Source: Oscillospiraceae bacterium
GTDB taxonomy: Bacteria; Bacillota; Clostridia; Oscillospirales; Ruminococcaceae
Direction of reading: 5' to 3'
DNA: 64,000 nucleotides
Assembly (NCBI GenBank): GCA_017405465.1
Contig: JAFRAJ010000061.1
Location: forward strand, 1 to 64,000
Part shown: one piece after another, positions 7,027 through 16,536 of the stretch
Layout: every line of letters begins with the position of its first letter
Position numbering within the stretch: position 1 is the stretch's first letter
The notes under the pieces: generated by a model
Databases searched by the model: none
The model's input: the letters and a program-made list of their open reading frames with translations, nothing else
Told to the model about the DNA's origin: nothing
Position numbers and translations under genes: made by a program

Positions 7027-8238
7027 ATGGAAAAGATAAGAAAAAAGATACCTGAACAGTGGCTGATCCTGATCTGCTGCTGCCTGCTCACAGGGGCAAC
7101 GACCGGTACAAACACAGTGAACGGACTGTTCTATAATCCTGTATGCAGTGAACTCGGAATACTCAAAGGAACGTTCAACCTGCAGTCTCTGATAGGAACA
7201 GCAGTAACGACAGTGACCATGATGGTGATGCCTGTCATACTGCAGAGGTTATCTATCAAGAGGCTCATAACTCTGTCAGTGACAGCCACCGCCTTATGCT
7301 ATCTGGCGGACAGTTTTAATAGCGGTGTCACGGGATTCTTCCTGGTGAACATGGTCAAGAGCTTTGCAAGCGCATTCTACAGCAACCTGGTGACTCTGAT
7401 GGTCATAAACAGCTGGTTCAGAGAGAACAACGGGACAGCGTCATCCATAATGATGTGTTTTTCCGGCGCAGCAGGAGCAGTATTCTCACCGATAGTCTCA
7501 AGGGTCATCACTGAGGCCGGCTGGAGATGGGGCTACAGGACTCTCGCACTGTTCGTTCTGATATTCAGCCTTCCGGTGATGATGTATCCGAGAAACCTGA
7601 TAGCTGCAGCAAAAGACGGAGACGAGAGCAGCGGAGAAGGTCAAAAGACAGATGTAACGGCAAAAAGAAACAGGGGGACTTATGCAGCTCTGGTAGTATT
7701 CCTCGTGATGTGCTTCTCACTTGCGGCATTCATGTCTCATGTGTCCGGATACTGCGAAGCAGAAGGATTCAGCGCCGAAGTGGGGGCTTTTGCTCTTTCC
7801 TGCAATCTGCTGGGAAATATGCTCTTCAAGCTGGCGGACGGATTTTTTGCTGACAGATACGGAGTGAGGAAAGTCAGCATGATCATCCTTTCTCTTCCGA
7901 TCCTGTCTTATATTCTTTTTTTGAGCGCTAAAAGCGCCGTGGCTGTATATGCTGCCGCGTTCCTCAGCGGAGCCGCGAATGCAGGAGCAGGTCTGGCTGT
8001 GAATCTGGTGATTAGAGACGTATACGGCAGTGCGAGGTTCGGAGAGGTAAGATCGGCTACATCCCTGTTCACTCAGCCGGCCTTTGCGGTATTCACTGCA
8101 GTCGCAGGATATATCTACGACTTTACCGGAGATTACGATCTTTTGCTCTTCATCTTTATCGGATTTGCAGTGATACAGCTGCTTGCTCTGGACATCCTGT
8201 ACAGACGAAAAGAAAAAGGCCTTCTGTACGAGAATTGA
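7027..8238 (+). CDS. Major facilitator superfamily transporter
   Basis: 403 residues with about 12 hydrophobic segments in two halves, separated by a polar stretch (K-D-G-D-E-S-S-G-E near residue 200). The N-terminal half has F-Y-N-P-V-C-S-E-L-G, a helix 1-2 loop typical of oxalate/formate- or monocarboxylate-like MFS antiporters, and A-D-G-F-F-A-D-R-Y-G-V-R-K matches the helix 8-9 motif. The substrate cannot be read from sequence. Only a weak site precedes ATG 7027, after an A/T-rich spacer. It follows azlD by 67 bases without an obvious terminator. Confidence 0.75.
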   Translation: MEKIRKKIPEQWLILICCCLLTGATTGTNTVNGLFYNPVCSELGILKGTFNLQSLIGTAVTTVTMMVMPVILQRLSIKRLITLSVTATALCYLADSFNSGVTGFFLVNMVKSFASAFYSNLVTLMVINSWFRENNGTASSIMMCFSGAAGAVFSPIVSRVITEAGWRWGYRTLALFVLIFSLPVMMYPRNLIAAAKDGDESSGEGQKTDVTAKRNRGTYAALVVFLVMCFSLAAFMSHVSGYCEAEGFSAEVGAFALSCNLLGNMLFKLADGFFADRYGVRKVSMIILSLPILSYILFLSAKSAVAVYAAAFLSGAANAGAGLAVNLVIRDVYGSARFGEVRSATSLFTQPAFAVFTAVAGYIYDFTGDYDLLLFIFIGFAVIQLLALDILYRRKEKGLLYEN

Positions 8239-8280
8239 AACGCGAATGGATAATTTCTGAAGTTTGTTATACAAACTGTA

Positions 8281-8309
8281 TTGACAAGAGAATACATAAG
8301 GCATATAAA
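8281..8309 (+). promoter_or_regulatory. Strong consensus promoter before the acyl carrier protein gene
   Basis: Perfect TTGACA (8281-8286), 17-base spacer, TATAAA (8304-8309). The predicted leader of about 75 bases contains two small hairpins (AGCAG/CTGCT and CCGC/GCGG). Confidence 0.75.
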
Positions 8310-8393
8310 GTGTCTAGCAGGGGAACAGGCATGCTCTGCTGGAGACCCTGATCAACCGCGGCGAGTCTGCGGATTATACTGGAGATACTGAAT

Positions 8394-8621
8394 ATGGTGA
8401 TCAACAAAGTGATTGCAATCCTTTGTGAGCAGTTCGATGTAGATGAAAATGAGATCACGGAGCAGACCTCACTGGTGGATGATCTCGAAGCGGACTCCAT
8501 TGACAGTTTTGAGATAACCATGGCGCTGGAAGACGCTTTCGACATTGAAATCCCGGATGAGGATGCCGAAGAACTCAGGACCGTAGGGGACATCGTGAGC
8601 TACATCGAGGCGAACATCTGA
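8394..8621 (+). CDS. acpP: Acyl carrier protein
   Basis: 75 residues, four-helix carrier fold, acidic. The phosphopantetheine attachment serine is Ser35 in E-A-D-S-I-D-S-F-E, and the C-terminal helix V-G-D-I-V-S-Y-I matches bacterial ACP. It would carry acyl chains for fatty acid synthesis in the cytosol. It stands alone, with its own consensus promoter and a terminator after it; no fab gene lies in the window. The second carrier protein, at 26314, belongs to the dlt-like operon and has a different motif. Confidence 0.88.
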   Translation: MVINKVIAILCEQFDVDENEITEQTSLVDDLEADSIDSFEITMALEDAFDIEIPDEDAEELRTVGDIVSYIEANI

Positions 8622-8685
8622 ACAGCGTTTTCTGTGCCCGGACGATGCCGGGACATGAATGGTGAAACATTTAAAGATCACGTTC

Positions 8686-8719
8686 TGCGCGGGCCTGCAG
8701 GTCTCGCGCATTTTTATTT
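8686..8719 (+). terminator. Terminator of the acyl carrier protein gene
   Basis: TGCGCG (8686-8691) pairs with CGCGCA (8705-8710), with an inner CCTGCAGG dyad, followed by TTTTTATTT (8711-8719). A smaller CCCGG/CCGGG hairpin precedes it at about 8637-8653. Confidence 0.85.
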
Positions 8720-8752
8720 GCCTGCATGAGATATGGAACATGGCCTTCGATA

Positions 8753-8781
8753 TTGCATCATATTTATTACATTAATATAAT
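8753..8781 (+). promoter_or_regulatory. Promoter of proS
   Basis: TTGCAT (8753-8758), 17-base spacer, perfect TATAAT (8776-8781), about 57 bases before ATG 8838. A CGGCG/CGCCG hairpin lies in the short leader. No T-box element was found here. Confidence 0.75.
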
Positions 8782-8837
8782 TAAAAGCACGGCGCTTATA
8801 CATAACGCCGCAAAGACAGTTACATAAGGAGAGAACA

Positions 8838-10277
8838 ATGGCTCAGGAAAAGAAAGCCGTAGAGGCTATCACACCCATCAACGAAGATTTTGCCCGCTGG
8901 TATACCGATATCGTGACAAAAGCGGAACTGGTAGATTACTCCAGCGTCAGGGGATGCGTGATACTCAGACCATACGGCTACGCTATCTGGGAGAATATAC
9001 AGAAGATACTGGACGGCATGTTCAAGAAACTCGGGCATGAGAACGTATACATGCCAATGTTCATTCCCGAAAGTCTCCTGCAGAAGGAGAAGGATCACGT
9101 AGAGGGATTCGCACCTGAGGTGGCATGGGTCACTCACGGAGGTGAAGAGGAGCTCACAGAGCGCCTTTGTGTCAGACCGACTTCCGAAACACTGTTCTGC
9201 GATCATTACGCACATATAATCCAGTCTTACAGGGATCTGCCCAAGCTCTACAATCAGTGGTGCTCTGTAGTGCGCTGGGAGAAGACCACGCGGCCTTTCC
9301 TCAGGACCAGGGAATTCCTGTGGCAGGAAGGTCATACCATGCACGAGACAGCGGAAGAAGCGATCCATGAGACCGAACAGATGCTGGAATGCTACAGGGA
9401 ATTCTGTGAAGACTATCTGATGATCCCTGTCATCACCGGAAAGAAGACTGACAGTGAGAAGTTCGCCGGAGCAGAAGCCACATATACCATCGAAGCGATG
9501 ATGCATGACGGTAGGGCACTTCAGAGCGGTACCAGTCATTATTTCGGCGACGGTTTTGCAAAAGCGTTCGAGATAATGTTTACAGACAGAGAGAACAAAC
9601 TCAGATATCCTCATCAGACTTCATGGGGAGTCTCCACAAGGCTCATCGGTGCCATCATCATGTCCCATGGCGATGACAACGGCCTGATCCTGCCTCCGGC
9701 AGTCGCGCCTATCCAGGCAATAGTCGTCCCGATCGCCCAGCATAAAGAAGGCGTCATCGATGCGGCTCAGTCACTGTGCGACAGACTCAAAGCCGCAGGG
9801 ATCCGCGCGAACATAGACGTGAGCGAGAACAGTCCCGGATGGAAGTTCGCCCAGTATGAGATGAAGGGTGTACCGGTCAGGGTCGAGATCGGACCCAGAG
9901 ATATCGAGAACGGAAACTGCGTACTGGTCCGCAGGGATAACGGTGAGAAAGTGACTGTGTCCCTTGAGAATGTAGAGCAGTCTGTAAAGGACACTCTTGA
10001 TGCTCTGGCACACAACATCTACAGAATGGCGAAAGAGAATATGGAGAAGCGTACTGTCGACTGCCATACATTCGAAGAACTTGAAGAAGCAGTCAACAAC
10101 TCCCTGGGCTTCTACAGAGCGATGTGGTGCGGCGATGAGGCATGTGAAGACACTCTGAAGGATAAGCTGGGAATTGGTTCCAGATGTATGCCGTTCGAAC
10201 AGGAGCACCTTAGCGACACATGCGTGTGCTGCGGAAAGCCTGCAAAGGCAATGGTCATCTGGGGCAAGCAGTATTGA
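8838..10277 (+). CDS. proS: Prolyl-tRNA synthetase, short archaeal/eukaryote-like type
   Basis: 479 residues. Class II synthetase that charges tRNA-Pro with proline. The start [13 protein letters not shown] ... F-A-R-W-Y and motif 2 ([21 protein letters not shown]) are those of the archaeal/eukaryote-like form, which lacks the large editing insertion of the E. coli type. The HGTP-type anticodon domain begins near residue 290. A C-terminal zinc-domain-like region has cysteines (C-G-D-E-A-C ... C-V-C-C-G-K). AAGGAGAG precedes ATG 8838. A single-gene unit with its own promoter and terminator. Confidence 0.95.
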   Translation: MAQEKKAVEAITPINEDFARWYTDIVTKAELVDYSSVRGCVILRPYGYAIWENIQKILDGMFKKLGHENVYMPMFIPESLLQKEKDHVEGFAPEVAWVTHGGEEELTERLCVRPTSETLFCDHYAHIIQSYRDLPKLYNQWCSVVRWEKTTRPFLRTREFLWQEGHTMHETAEEAIHETEQMLECYREFCEDYLMIPVITGKKTDSEKFAGAEATYTIEAMMHDGRALQSGTSHYFGDGFAKAFEIMFTDRENKLRYPHQTSWGVSTRLIGAIIMSHGDDNGLILPPAVAPIQAIVVPIAQHKEGVIDAAQSLCDRLKAAGIRANIDVSENSPGWKFAQYEMKGVPVRVEIGPRDIENGNCVLVRRDNGEKVTVSLENVEQSVKDTLDALAHNIYRMAKENMEKRTVDCHTFEELEEAVNNSLGFYRAMWCGDEACEDTLKDKLGIGSRCMPFEQEHLSDTCVCCGKPAKAMVIWGKQY

Positions 10278-10332
10278 TATCTGAGATGCCACAGATAAGC
10301 TGCTGGAAACGCAAGAACAATGACTAAAAGAT

Positions 10333-10411
10333 CCCGGACAGGCAAAAAATGGATCGTTGTAATAATTTGTAATAATTATCACTGATTCAGCGGTTGCCTG
10401 CCGGGCTTTCC
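10333..10411 (+). terminator. proS terminator with long loop
   Basis: CCCGG-A-CAGGCAA (10333-10345) pairs with TTGCCTG-CCGGG (10394-10405), 12 bp with one bulged A, across a loop of about 48 bases, followed by CTTTCCTTTT. The right arm overlaps the -35 of the next promoter. Confidence 0.7.
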
Positions 10412-10422
10412 TTTTATATAAT
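10394..10422 (+). promoter_or_regulatory. Promoter of the S10 ribosomal operon, embedded in the proS terminator
   Basis: TTGCCT (10394-10399), 17-base spacer, perfect TATAAT (10417-10422). The -35 is the first part of the right arm of the proS terminator. Transcription would start near 10429, leaving a leader of about 295 bases before rpsJ. Confidence 0.65.
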
Positions 10423-10428
10423 AATTGA

Positions 10429-10724
10429 GCGCGCTTATGGGCGCAGACTGTTTAGATATGCGAAGAAGCGGGAGGTTGCAGCCGACCGGCTGGGAATTTC
10501 CGCTGAGTATGTCCGATCAGAGAACCGGGCGAAAATCCAATATTGAGGCTGTTGATATGATGGCTTCGGCCATCCAATGTCTACGTAACAGTAACCCCGA
10601 TAAAACGGGGCGCGTTGCCGGGAACACTTTCAGGGGAAGGTATTGCCGGCTATTAACATGAGTTAGCACGACACACACGGCCCAGTGTTGAAAATTGCCA
10701 CCAGAAATTTTATAGGAGGCTACA
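10429..10724 (+). promoter_or_regulatory. Long structured 5' leader of the S10 operon
   Basis: No convincing protein-coding gene. It holds several strong hairpins: CAGCCG-AC-CGGCTG near 10480, GATGGC-TTCG-GCCATC with a UUCG-type tetraloop (10559-10574), and CCCCG-ATAAAA-CGGGG (10595-10610). S10-operon leaders are sites of ribosomal-protein autoregulation in some bacteria (L4 in E. coli). Whether this leader works that way is inference. Confidence 0.5.
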
Positions 10725-11036
10725 ATGGCAGTCAAGACCGTAATCAGGATCCGCATCAAGGGTTATGATCACGAACAGGTCGACAAGGCAGCGGCAGCTA
10801 TCGTTGAGACAGCTAAGAGGACAGGCGCACGCGTGTCCGGCCCCGTACCGCTTCCCACTGACAAGGACATCGTGACGATCCTCAGAGCTGTTCACAAGTA
10901 CAAAGACTCAAGAGAACAGTTCGAGCTGCGTACCCACAAGAGGCTCATCGACATCCTAAAACCGTCCAACAAGACAGTTGAAGCGTTGACGAGTCTTCAG
11001 ATCCCCGCCGGTGTCGATGTAGAGATAAAGCTCTAA
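10725..11036 (+). CDS. rpsJ: 30S ribosomal protein S10
   Basis: 103 residues, full length. S10 family: [10 protein letters not shown] near the start, S-G-P-V-P-L-P-T mid-protein, and the R-T-H-K-R-L-I-D-I loop. It is part of the 30S head and, as NusE, of antitermination complexes. First gene of the operon, after AGGAGG and a long leader. Confidence 0.97.
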   Translation: MAVKTVIRIRIKGYDHEQVDKAAAAIVETAKRTGARVSGPVPLPTDKDIVTILRAVHKYKDSREQFELRTHKRLIDILKPSNKTVEALTSLQIPAGVDVEIKL

Positions 11037-11099
11037 GTCACATCCCAACGGGTCATGTTGGCAAAAGCCAACCAATAACCTAACTGGAGGAAAACAATC

Positions 11100-11735
11100 G
11101 TGCAAAAAGGAATCATTGCAAAGAAAGTCGGCATGACTCAGCTGTTCGACGAGAATGGCAAGGTCGTACCGGTCACGGTCCTCGAAGCCGGCCCCTGTGT
11201 GGTCGTACAGAAGAAGACCGTTGAAACTGACGGATACTGCGCACTGCAGCTCGGTTTCGGAGAAGCAAGTGCAAAGAGGACCAACAAGCCTCTGCAGGGA
11301 CACTTCGCTAAAGCTGATGTAGGCTTCAAGAGGTTCCTCCGTGAGTTTAAACTCGACGATATCTCGTCATTCAATGTGGGCGACGTCATCAAGGCCGATA
11401 CATTCGCGGCCGGCGATATGGTAGACGTTCACGGCACCAGCAAGGGCAAGGGATACGCAGGTATCATCAAGCGCTACGGCGGTCACCGTCTCAAAGAGAC
11501 CCACGGCACCGGCCCTGTTACCCGCCACGCGGGACCTATGGGACCCAACACACAGAGCCGTCACTCGCCTAAGGGCAAGAAGCTCCCCGGACATCTCGGT
11601 GCAGAGAAGGTCACAGTACAGAACCTGACAGTAGTCAAGGTCGACGCCGAGAACAACCTCATCGCCATCAAGGGCGCCGTTCCGGGACCCAAGGGCGGTG
11701 TCATCACCATCACAAACGCAGTTAAGAAAGCATAA
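11100..11735 (+). CDS. rplC: 50S ribosomal protein L3
   Basis: 211 residues starting at GTG 11100, preceded by TGGAGG. M-Q-K-G-I-I-A-K-K-V-G-M-T-Q at the start and G-T-S-K-G-K-G-Y-A-G plus H-R-A/K-G-P-M-G loop sequences identify L3, which helps nucleate 50S assembly near the peptidyl transferase centre. 63 bases separate it from rpsJ. Confidence 0.96.
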   Translation: MQKGIIAKKVGMTQLFDENGKVVPVTVLEAGPCVVVQKKTVETDGYCALQLGFGEASAKRTNKPLQGHFAKADVGFKRFLREFKLDDISSFNVGDVIKADTFAAGDMVDVHGTSKGKGYAGIIKRYGGHRLKETHGTGPVTRHAGPMGPNTQSRHSPKGKKLPGHLGAEKVTVQNLTVVKVDAENNLIAIKGAVPGPKGGVITITNAVKKA

Positions 11736-11748
11736 GGAGGATATCGAA

Positions 11749-12375
11749 ATGGCAAAACTGAATGTTGTTGACATGACCGGTAAAGCGGTATCCACCATCG
11801 AGCTTTCCGATACCGTGTTCGGCATTGAACCCAACGTTAGCATCATGCACACTGTCGTCAAGGCTTACCTGGCCAATCAGCGTCAGGGCACACACTCCGC
11901 CAGGAACCGTTCAGAGGTCACAGGCGGTGGACGCAAGCCTTACCGTCAGAAGGGCACAGGACGCGCCCGTCAGGGAAGCATCCGTGCGGTGCAGTGGAAA
12001 GGCGGCGGAGTTGCTTTCCCCGTAAAGCCCCGTGATTACCGCGTTTCCGTAAACAAGAAGGTCCGCGCGCTGGCGATGTGTTCAGCGCTCTCCGCCAAAG
12101 TCGCCGACGGCGATGTAGTGGTAGTGGACAACATCACAATGGATGAGTATAAGACGAAGAACGTCGTCAAGATGCTCGAGGCGCTCGGCGCTGACCGCAA
12201 GGCGCTCATCGTCATGGACGAGAAGAATGATTTCGTCGTCAGGAGCGCAGCGAACATCCCCGGTGTCAAGACAGCGCTGACAAACACCATCAATGTCTAT
12301 GACATACTCAACGGCGGAAAGTTCATCGTCTCTGCGGATGCCATCAAGAAGATCGAGGAGGTCTACGCGAAATGA
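11749..12375 (+). CDS. rplD: 50S ribosomal protein L4
   Basis: 208 residues; ATG 11749 follows AAGGAGGATAT. An earlier in-frame ATG (11698) lies inside rplC and lacks a site. The central loop Q-R-Q-G-T-H-S-A-R-N-R ... G-G-G-R-K-P-Y-R-Q-K-G-T-G-R-A-R is diagnostic of L4, whose extension lines the exit tunnel. In some bacteria L4 also represses its own operon. The stop overlaps the rplW start by 4 bases. Confidence 0.96.
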   Translation: MAKLNVVDMTGKAVSTIELSDTVFGIEPNVSIMHTVVKAYLANQRQGTHSARNRSEVTGGGRKPYRQKGTGRARQGSIRAVQWKGGGVAFPVKPRDYRVSVNKKVRALAMCSALSAKVADGDVVVVDNITMDEYKTKNVVKMLEALGADRKALIVMDEKNDFVVRSAANIPGVKTALTNTINVYDILNGGKFIVSADAIKKIEEVYAK

Positions 12376-12665
12376 AAGACGCCAGAGATGTGATACTTGC
12401 TCCGGTCATCACCGAAAAGAGCATGGCAGCCACAGCCGACAGGAAGTACACCTTCAAGGTCGCGAAGAACGCCGAAAAGGTCGAGATCGCAAAGGCGGTC
12501 GAGAAGCAGTTCGGAGTCAAGGTTGCAAAGGTCAATACGATCAGCATGCACGGCCGTCTGCGCCGTCAGGGTCTGTATTCAGGCTACACGCCTGACTGGA
12601 AAAAGGCGATCGTTACCCTCGCAAAAGACAGCAAGGGCATCGAGTTCTTCGAGAGCATGACCTGA
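12372..12665 (+). CDS. rplW: 50S ribosomal protein L23
   Basis: 97 residues; the start overlaps the end of rplD (ATGA). A-P-V-I-T-E-K-S-M near the N-terminus and the hairpin G-V-K-V-A-K-V-N-T are L23 signatures. It sits at the tunnel exit and docks trigger factor and SRP. GAGGAGG at the rplD end is the binding site. Confidence 0.96.
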   Translation: MKDARDVILAPVITEKSMAATADRKYTFKVAKNAEKVEIAKAVEKQFGVKVAKVNTISMHGRLRRQGLYSGYTPDWKKAIVTLAKDSKGIEFFESMT

Positions 12666-12705
12666 TCCGAAGAACGAAACAGCAGCCGGAAACGGCGCAC
12701 AGTAT

Positions 12706-12726
12706 GGGAACGAACAGCCTGTTCCC
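12706..12726 (+). other. Hairpin between rplW and rplB
   Basis: GGGAAC (12706-12711) and GTTCCC (12721-12726) form a six-base stem with a nine-base loop. It lies in the largest gap (86 bases) inside this part of the operon. With no T tract, it is more likely a processing or stability element than a terminator. Confidence 0.45.
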
Positions 12727-12751
12727 GCAAATTAAAGGAGTTAATTGATAA

Positions 12752-13585
12752 ATGGCTATTAAGAGTTTTAAGCCTACGACCCCCGGCCGCCGCGGGATGT
12801 CCGTAACGGACTACTCGGTGCTTTCCAAGGTCGAGCCTGAGAAGAGCCTTCTCGAGCCGATGAAGAAGCATGCAGGCCGCAATAACCAGGGCCGCATCAC
12901 CGTCCGCCAGCACGGCGGCGGCAACCGCAGGAAATACCGCGTCATCGATTTCAGACGCAACAAATTCGATGTTCCTGCAACAGTTGAGACTATCGAATAC
13001 GATCCCAACCGCACAGCGTTCATAGCTCTTGTCAAATACGAAGACGGCGAGAAGCGCTACATCCTCGCACCCGCAGGCCTCAAGGTCGGCGACACGATCG
13101 TCAGCGGAGAGAGAACAGACGTCCTTCCCGGAAACGCGATGCTCCTCGAGAACATCCCGGTCGGTACCGTCATCCACAACGTCGAGCTGAACCCCGGCAG
13201 AGGCGGACAGCTTATCCGCAGCGCCGGCAATATGGGACAGCTGATGTCCAAAGAGGGCGGCAAAGCCCTCATCCGTCTTCCCAGCGGCGAGCTCCGTTAC
13301 GTCAGCCTCAAGTGCATGGCGACAATCGGGCAGGTCAGCAACGAAGACAGCGCAAACGTAAAGATCGGCAAGGCCGGCCGCAGCCGCCATATGGGTAAAC
13401 GTCCGCAGGTCCGCGGTGTTGTAATGAACCCCGTTGACCATCCTCATGGAGGAGGAGAGGGCAAGAGCCCGATCGGACATCCCGGCCCGCTGACTCCCTG
13501 GGGCAAGCCCACTCTGGGTTATAAGACCAGGAAGAAGAACAGCCGCACCGATAAGAACATTCTGAGACGCGCTACCAAGAAATAA
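12752..13585 (+). CDS. rplB: 50S ribosomal protein L2
   Basis: 277 residues, standard length. [14 protein letters not shown] start, [13 protein letters not shown]-x-G-G-G, and the universally conserved C-terminal [14 protein letters not shown], whose histidine lies near the peptidyl transferase centre. AAGGAG precedes ATG 12752. Confidence 0.97.
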   Translation: MAIKSFKPTTPGRRGMSVTDYSVLSKVEPEKSLLEPMKKHAGRNNQGRITVRQHGGGNRRKYRVIDFRRNKFDVPATVETIEYDPNRTAFIALVKYEDGEKRYILAPAGLKVGDTIVSGERTDVLPGNAMLLENIPVGTVIHNVELNPGRGGQLIRSAGNMGQLMSKEGGKALIRLPSGELRYVSLKCMATIGQVSNEDSANVKIGKAGRSRHMGKRPQVRGVVMNPVDHPHGGGEGKSPIGHPGPLTPWGKPTLGYKTRKKNSRTDKNILRRATKK

Positions 13586-13597
13586 GGAGGAGACAAA

Positions 13598-13870
13598 ATG
13601 AGCAGAAGCGTTAAAAAAGGTCCTTTTGTAGAAGAACGTCTCCTGAAGCGCGTTCAGGAGATGAACCAGACCGGAGAGAAGAGAATCCTCAAGACCTGGA
13701 GCAGAGCATCCACGATCTTCCCGGATTTCGTCGGTCACACCATCGCAGTCCATGACGGACGCAAACACGTCCCGGTATATGTTACAGAAGATATGGTCGG
13801 TCACAAGCTCGGTGAGTTTGCTCCCACACGTCTCTTCCGCGGACATGCCGGCGGCAAAAGTTCCAGATAA
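13598..13870 (+). CDS. rpsS: 30S ribosomal protein S19
   Basis: 90 residues. [26 protein letters not shown] and L-G-E-F-A-P-T-R identify S19, which binds 16S rRNA in the head with S13. AAGGAGG before the start; 12 bases after rplB. Confidence 0.97.
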   Translation: MSRSVKKGPFVEERLLKRVQEMNQTGEKRILKTWSRASTIFPDFVGHTIAVHDGRKHVPVYVTEDMVGHKLGEFAPTRLFRGHAGGKSSR

Positions 13871-13882
13871 GGAGAGGGATGA

Positions 13883-14221
13883 ATGGAAGCTAAGGCATAT
13901 CTGAGAAATATCCGTATAGCGCCCCGTAAGGTCCAGATCGTCCTCGATCTTATCAGAGGAAAGGACCTGAAGAAGGCCCAGGCTATACTCAAGTACACAA
14001 CAAAGGCAGCGGCAGAGCCCCTTCTCAAGCTCGTCAACAGCGCAGCTGCCAACGCGGAGAACAATTTCGGTATGAACACAGACAGTCTTTACGTCTCCGA
14101 ATGCTTCGTCTGCCAGGGACCGACCCTCAAGAGGATCCGTCCCAGAGCTCAGGGAAGAGCATACAGGATAAACAAGAAGACATCTCATATCACAGTCGTT
14201 CTCAAGGAACGCGAGGCATAA
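13883..14221 (+). CDS. rplV: 50S ribosomal protein L22
   Basis: 112 residues. [14 protein letters not shown] near the start and [15 protein letters not shown] at the C-terminal hairpin that reaches into the exit tunnel. Macrolide-resistance mutations fall in this loop in other species; no alteration is evident here. Confidence 0.97.
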   Translation: MEAKAYLRNIRIAPRKVQIVLDLIRGKDLKKAQAILKYTTKAAAEPLLKLVNSAAANAENNFGMNTDSLYVSECFVCQGPTLKRIRPRAQGRAYRINKKTSHITVVLKEREA

Positions 14222-14231
14222 GGAGGAAAAC

Positions 14232-14897
14232 ATGGGACATAAAGTTAATCCGCACGGCCTTCGCGTCGGTGTCATCAAGAAATGGGATTCCAACTGGTTC
14301 GCCAGAAAGGGCCAGATGGGAGACCTCATCGTAGAAGACTACAACATCCGCAAGTTCCTTAAGGACAAGCTCTTTGCAGCAGGACTCTCCAATACGGAGA
14401 TCGAGCGTGACGCCAAAGGCGACATCAGAGTAAGGCTGCATGTTGCCAAGCCCGGTATGGTAATCGGACGCGGAGGTGAAGAGATCGGAAACCTTGAGAA
14501 ACAGCTCAGCAAGCTGACAGGCGGCAAGACCGTAAAGGTCGCGATCGACCCCATCAAGAACGCTGATGCAAACGCTCAGCTGGTGGCAGAGAACGTAGCA
14601 GGTCAGATCGAGCGCAGAAGCTCTTTCCGCCGTGCAATGAAACAGGCGATCCAGCGCGCGATGCGTCTGGGTGCCAAGGGCATCAAGGTCTCGATCAGCG
14701 GCCGTCTCAACGGCGCCGATATCGCCAGGAGCGAAAGTTATCATGAAGGGACCATCCCGCTTCACACTCTCCGCGCAGACATCGATTACGGTTTCGCGGA
14801 AGCCAAGACGACCTACGGCCGTATCGGCGTAAAAGTGTGGATCTACAAGGGCGAAGTCCTCTCAAAGGTCAAGAGAACTGAAGGAGGTAACCGCTAA
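14232..14897 (+). CDS. rpsC: 30S ribosomal protein S3
   Basis: 221 residues. [11 protein letters not shown] start, KH domain with V-I-G-R-G-G-E-E-I, and the C-terminal domain [13 protein letters not shown]. It forms part of the mRNA entry channel. The stop codon shares one base with the rplP start. Confidence 0.97.
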   Translation: MGHKVNPHGLRVGVIKKWDSNWFARKGQMGDLIVEDYNIRKFLKDKLFAAGLSNTEIERDAKGDIRVRLHVAKPGMVIGRGGEEIGNLEKQLSKLTGGKTVKVAIDPIKNADANAQLVAENVAGQIERRSSFRRAMKQAIQRAMRLGAKGIKVSISGRLNGADIARSESYHEGTIPLHTLRADIDYGFAEAKTTYGRIGVKVWIYKGEVLSKVKRTEGGNR

Positions 14898-15328
14898 TGT
14901 TAATGCCTAAGCGCGTTAAATACCGCCGCGTCCACCGCGGACGCATGAAGGGCAAAGCCCTTCGCGGCAATAAAGTAACATACGGCGAGTACGGCCTTAT
15001 GGCTCTTGAGCCCGGCTGGATCAAATCCAACCAGATCGAGGCAGCCCGAATCGCTATGACACGTTACACAAGACGTGGCGGCAAGGTCTACATCAAGATC
15101 TTCCCCGACAAGCCCGTCACACAGAAGCCCGCTGAGACCCGAATGGGTTCAGGAAAAGGCTCACCCGAGTACTGGGTGGCAGTCGTAAAGCCAGGCCGTG
15201 TACTCTTTGAGATCGGCGGCATCGACGAGTCAGTCGCCCGCGAGGCAATAAGACTTGCAAGCAATAAACTTCCGATCAAATGCAAATTCGTTAAGAAGGA
15301 GGAGACAGAACAGAATGAAGCCGAGTGA
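14897..15328 (+). CDS. rplP: 50S ribosomal protein L16
   Basis: 143 residues from ATG 14897, which overlaps the rpsC stop (TAATG) after AAGGAGG. The usual L16 N-terminus [11 protein letters not shown] is kept, as are M-T-R and the R-M-G-S-G-K-G region near the A site. Its end overlaps rpmC by 14 bases. Confidence 0.97.
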   Translation: MLMPKRVKYRRVHRGRMKGKALRGNKVTYGEYGLMALEPGWIKSNQIEAARIAMTRYTRRGGKVYIKIFPDKPVTQKPAETRMGSGKGSPEYWVAVVKPGRVLFEIGGIDESVAREAIRLASNKLPIKCKFVKKEETEQNEAE

Positions 15329-15530
15329 GATCCGTGCACTTAGCGACAAGGAACTTGTCGAAAAGCTTGACGACCTGAAGTCGGAGCTGTTCAATCTCCG
15401 CTTCCAGCATGCGATCAATCAGCTGGACAACCCGCTGAGGATCAGAGAAGTCAAGCGTGATATCGCAAGGACACTTACAGTGATCCGCGCGAAAGAGCTT
15501 GAAGCAAAGAATGAGAGGGAGGCTGAATAA
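15315..15530 (+). CDS. rpmC: 50S ribosomal protein L29
   Basis: 71 residues from ATG 15315, after AAGGAGGAGACA. Two-helix L29: [18 protein letters not shown], and the V-K-R-D-I-A-R helix. Sits near the tunnel exit with L23. Overlaps rplP by 14 bases. Confidence 0.95.
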   Translation: MKPSEIRALSDKELVEKLDDLKSELFNLRFQHAINQLDNPLRIREVKRDIARTLTVIRAKELEAKNEREAE

Positions 15531-15787
15531 TGGAAGAACGCAATCTGCGCAAGACACGTATCGGCCGTGTCGTCAGCAACAAGATGGACAAGACAGCAGT
15601 CGTTGCCATCGAGGACAGCTACAGACACCCTCTTTACAAGAAGATCATTCGCCGCACAGTGAAATTCAAAGTTCACGATGAGAACAATGAGTGCAACATT
15701 GGCGACCGTGTTGAGATCATGGAGACCAGACCTCTTTCCAAGACAAAGAGATGGCGTCTGGTGAGCGTGGTCGAGAAGGCTAAGTAA
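15530..15787 (+). CDS. rpsQ: 30S ribosomal protein S17
   Basis: 85 residues; the start overlaps the rpmC stop by one base. OB fold with [16 protein letters not shown] and P-L-S-K-T-K-R-W-R. Binds 16S rRNA early in assembly. Confidence 0.96.
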   Translation: MEERNLRKTRIGRVVSNKMDKTAVVAIEDSYRHPLYKKIIRRTVKFKVHDENNECNIGDRVEIMETRPLSKTKRWRLVSVVEKAK

Positions 15788-15823
15788 ACAACTAACTGAA
15801 TTATCCAAAAGGAGGAAGCTTCT

Positions 15824-16192
15824 GTGGTACAGATGCAAACCTACCTCAAGGTTGCCGATAACACCGGTGCTAAGGAAATCATGTGCATTCGTGTTCTTGG
15901 AGGCACCCGCAGGAGGTACGCCAACATAGGCGATGTTATCGTGGCTTCTGTTAAGAAGGCCACTCCGGGCGGCACCGTTAAGAAGGGTGACGTCGTCAAG
16001 GCCGTCATAGTACGCAGCAAGAAAGGCATGCGCAGGGACGACGGCAGTTACATCAGATTCGACGAGAATGCTGCGGTCATCATCGGAAACGACAAGAATC
16101 CGGTCGGTACCCGTATTTTCGGACCGGTAGCGAGAGAGCTCCGCGATAAGGATTACCTTAAGATCGCATCCCTCGCCCCCGAAGTTCTTTAA
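15824..16192 (+). CDS. rplN: 50S ribosomal protein L14
   Basis: 122 residues from GTG 15824, after AAAGGAGGAAGC. ATG 15833 is a possible shorter start, but GTG gives the usual [17 protein letters not shown]14 lies on the subunit interface and binds the silencing factor RsfS in other bacteria. Confidence 0.95.
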   Translation: MVQMQTYLKVADNTGAKEIMCIRVLGGTRRRYANIGDVIVASVKKATPGGTVKKGDVVKAVIVRSKKGMRRDDGSYIRFDENAAVIIGNDKNPVGTRIFGPVARELRDKDYLKIASLAPEVL

Positions 16193-16207
16193 GGAGGTCG
16201 CTGAATA

Positions 16208-16516
16208 ATGAATAGAATCAAGACCGGCGACACCGTTATGATCATCACTGGCCGTGACAGAGGCAACACCGGAAAGGTGCTCGCGTACTCCCACAAGGAG
16301 AACAAAGTCATCGTCGAAGGTCAGAATTTCGTCACTAAGCACATCAAACCCCGCAGACAGGGCGAAGCTGGCGGTATAGTGAAGGCGGAAGCCGCACTTT
16401 ATGCCAGCAAGGTCATGCCGGTCTGCCCGAAGTGCAATAAGCCCACACGCGTCGGATTCACCGTCAAGGACGGCGAAAAGGTCCGTGTCTGCAAGCACTG
16501 CGGTGAGACATTCTAA
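16208..16516 (+). CDS. rplX: 50S ribosomal protein L24, zinc-ribbon form
   Basis: 102 residues. KOW motif near the start (G-D-T-V-M-I-I-T-G-R-D-R-G-N-T-G-K-V). The C-terminus carries two cysteine pairs, C-P-K-C and C-K-H-C, making a zinc ribbon that many L24 proteins lack. AAGGAGG precedes the start. It is an assembly initiator of the 50S subunit. Confidence 0.96.
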   Translation: MNRIKTGDTVMIITGRDRGNTGKVLAYSHKENKVIVEGQNFVTKHIKPRRQGEAGGIVKAEAALYASKVMPVCPKCNKPTRVGFTVKDGEKVRVCKHCGETF

Positions 16517-16536
16517 GTAGGAAGGAGTAAGAGACA

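Noticed and set aside
8741..8837. Possible T-box riboswitch before proS
   Set aside because: Searched because proS is often controlled this way; no T-box specifier or GGTGG-type conserved sequence was seen in the short leader.
10425..10661. A 78-codon open frame in the S10 leader
   Set aside because: No clear ribosome-binding site, no recognisable composition and it spans the leader hairpins; a leader RNA explains it better.
12584..14329. A 581-codon open frame on the minus strand across rplB, rpsS, rplV and rpsC
   Set aside because: It is antisense to four well-defined ribosomal genes, has no SD or recognised domain, and is explained by the codon bias of highly expressed genes.
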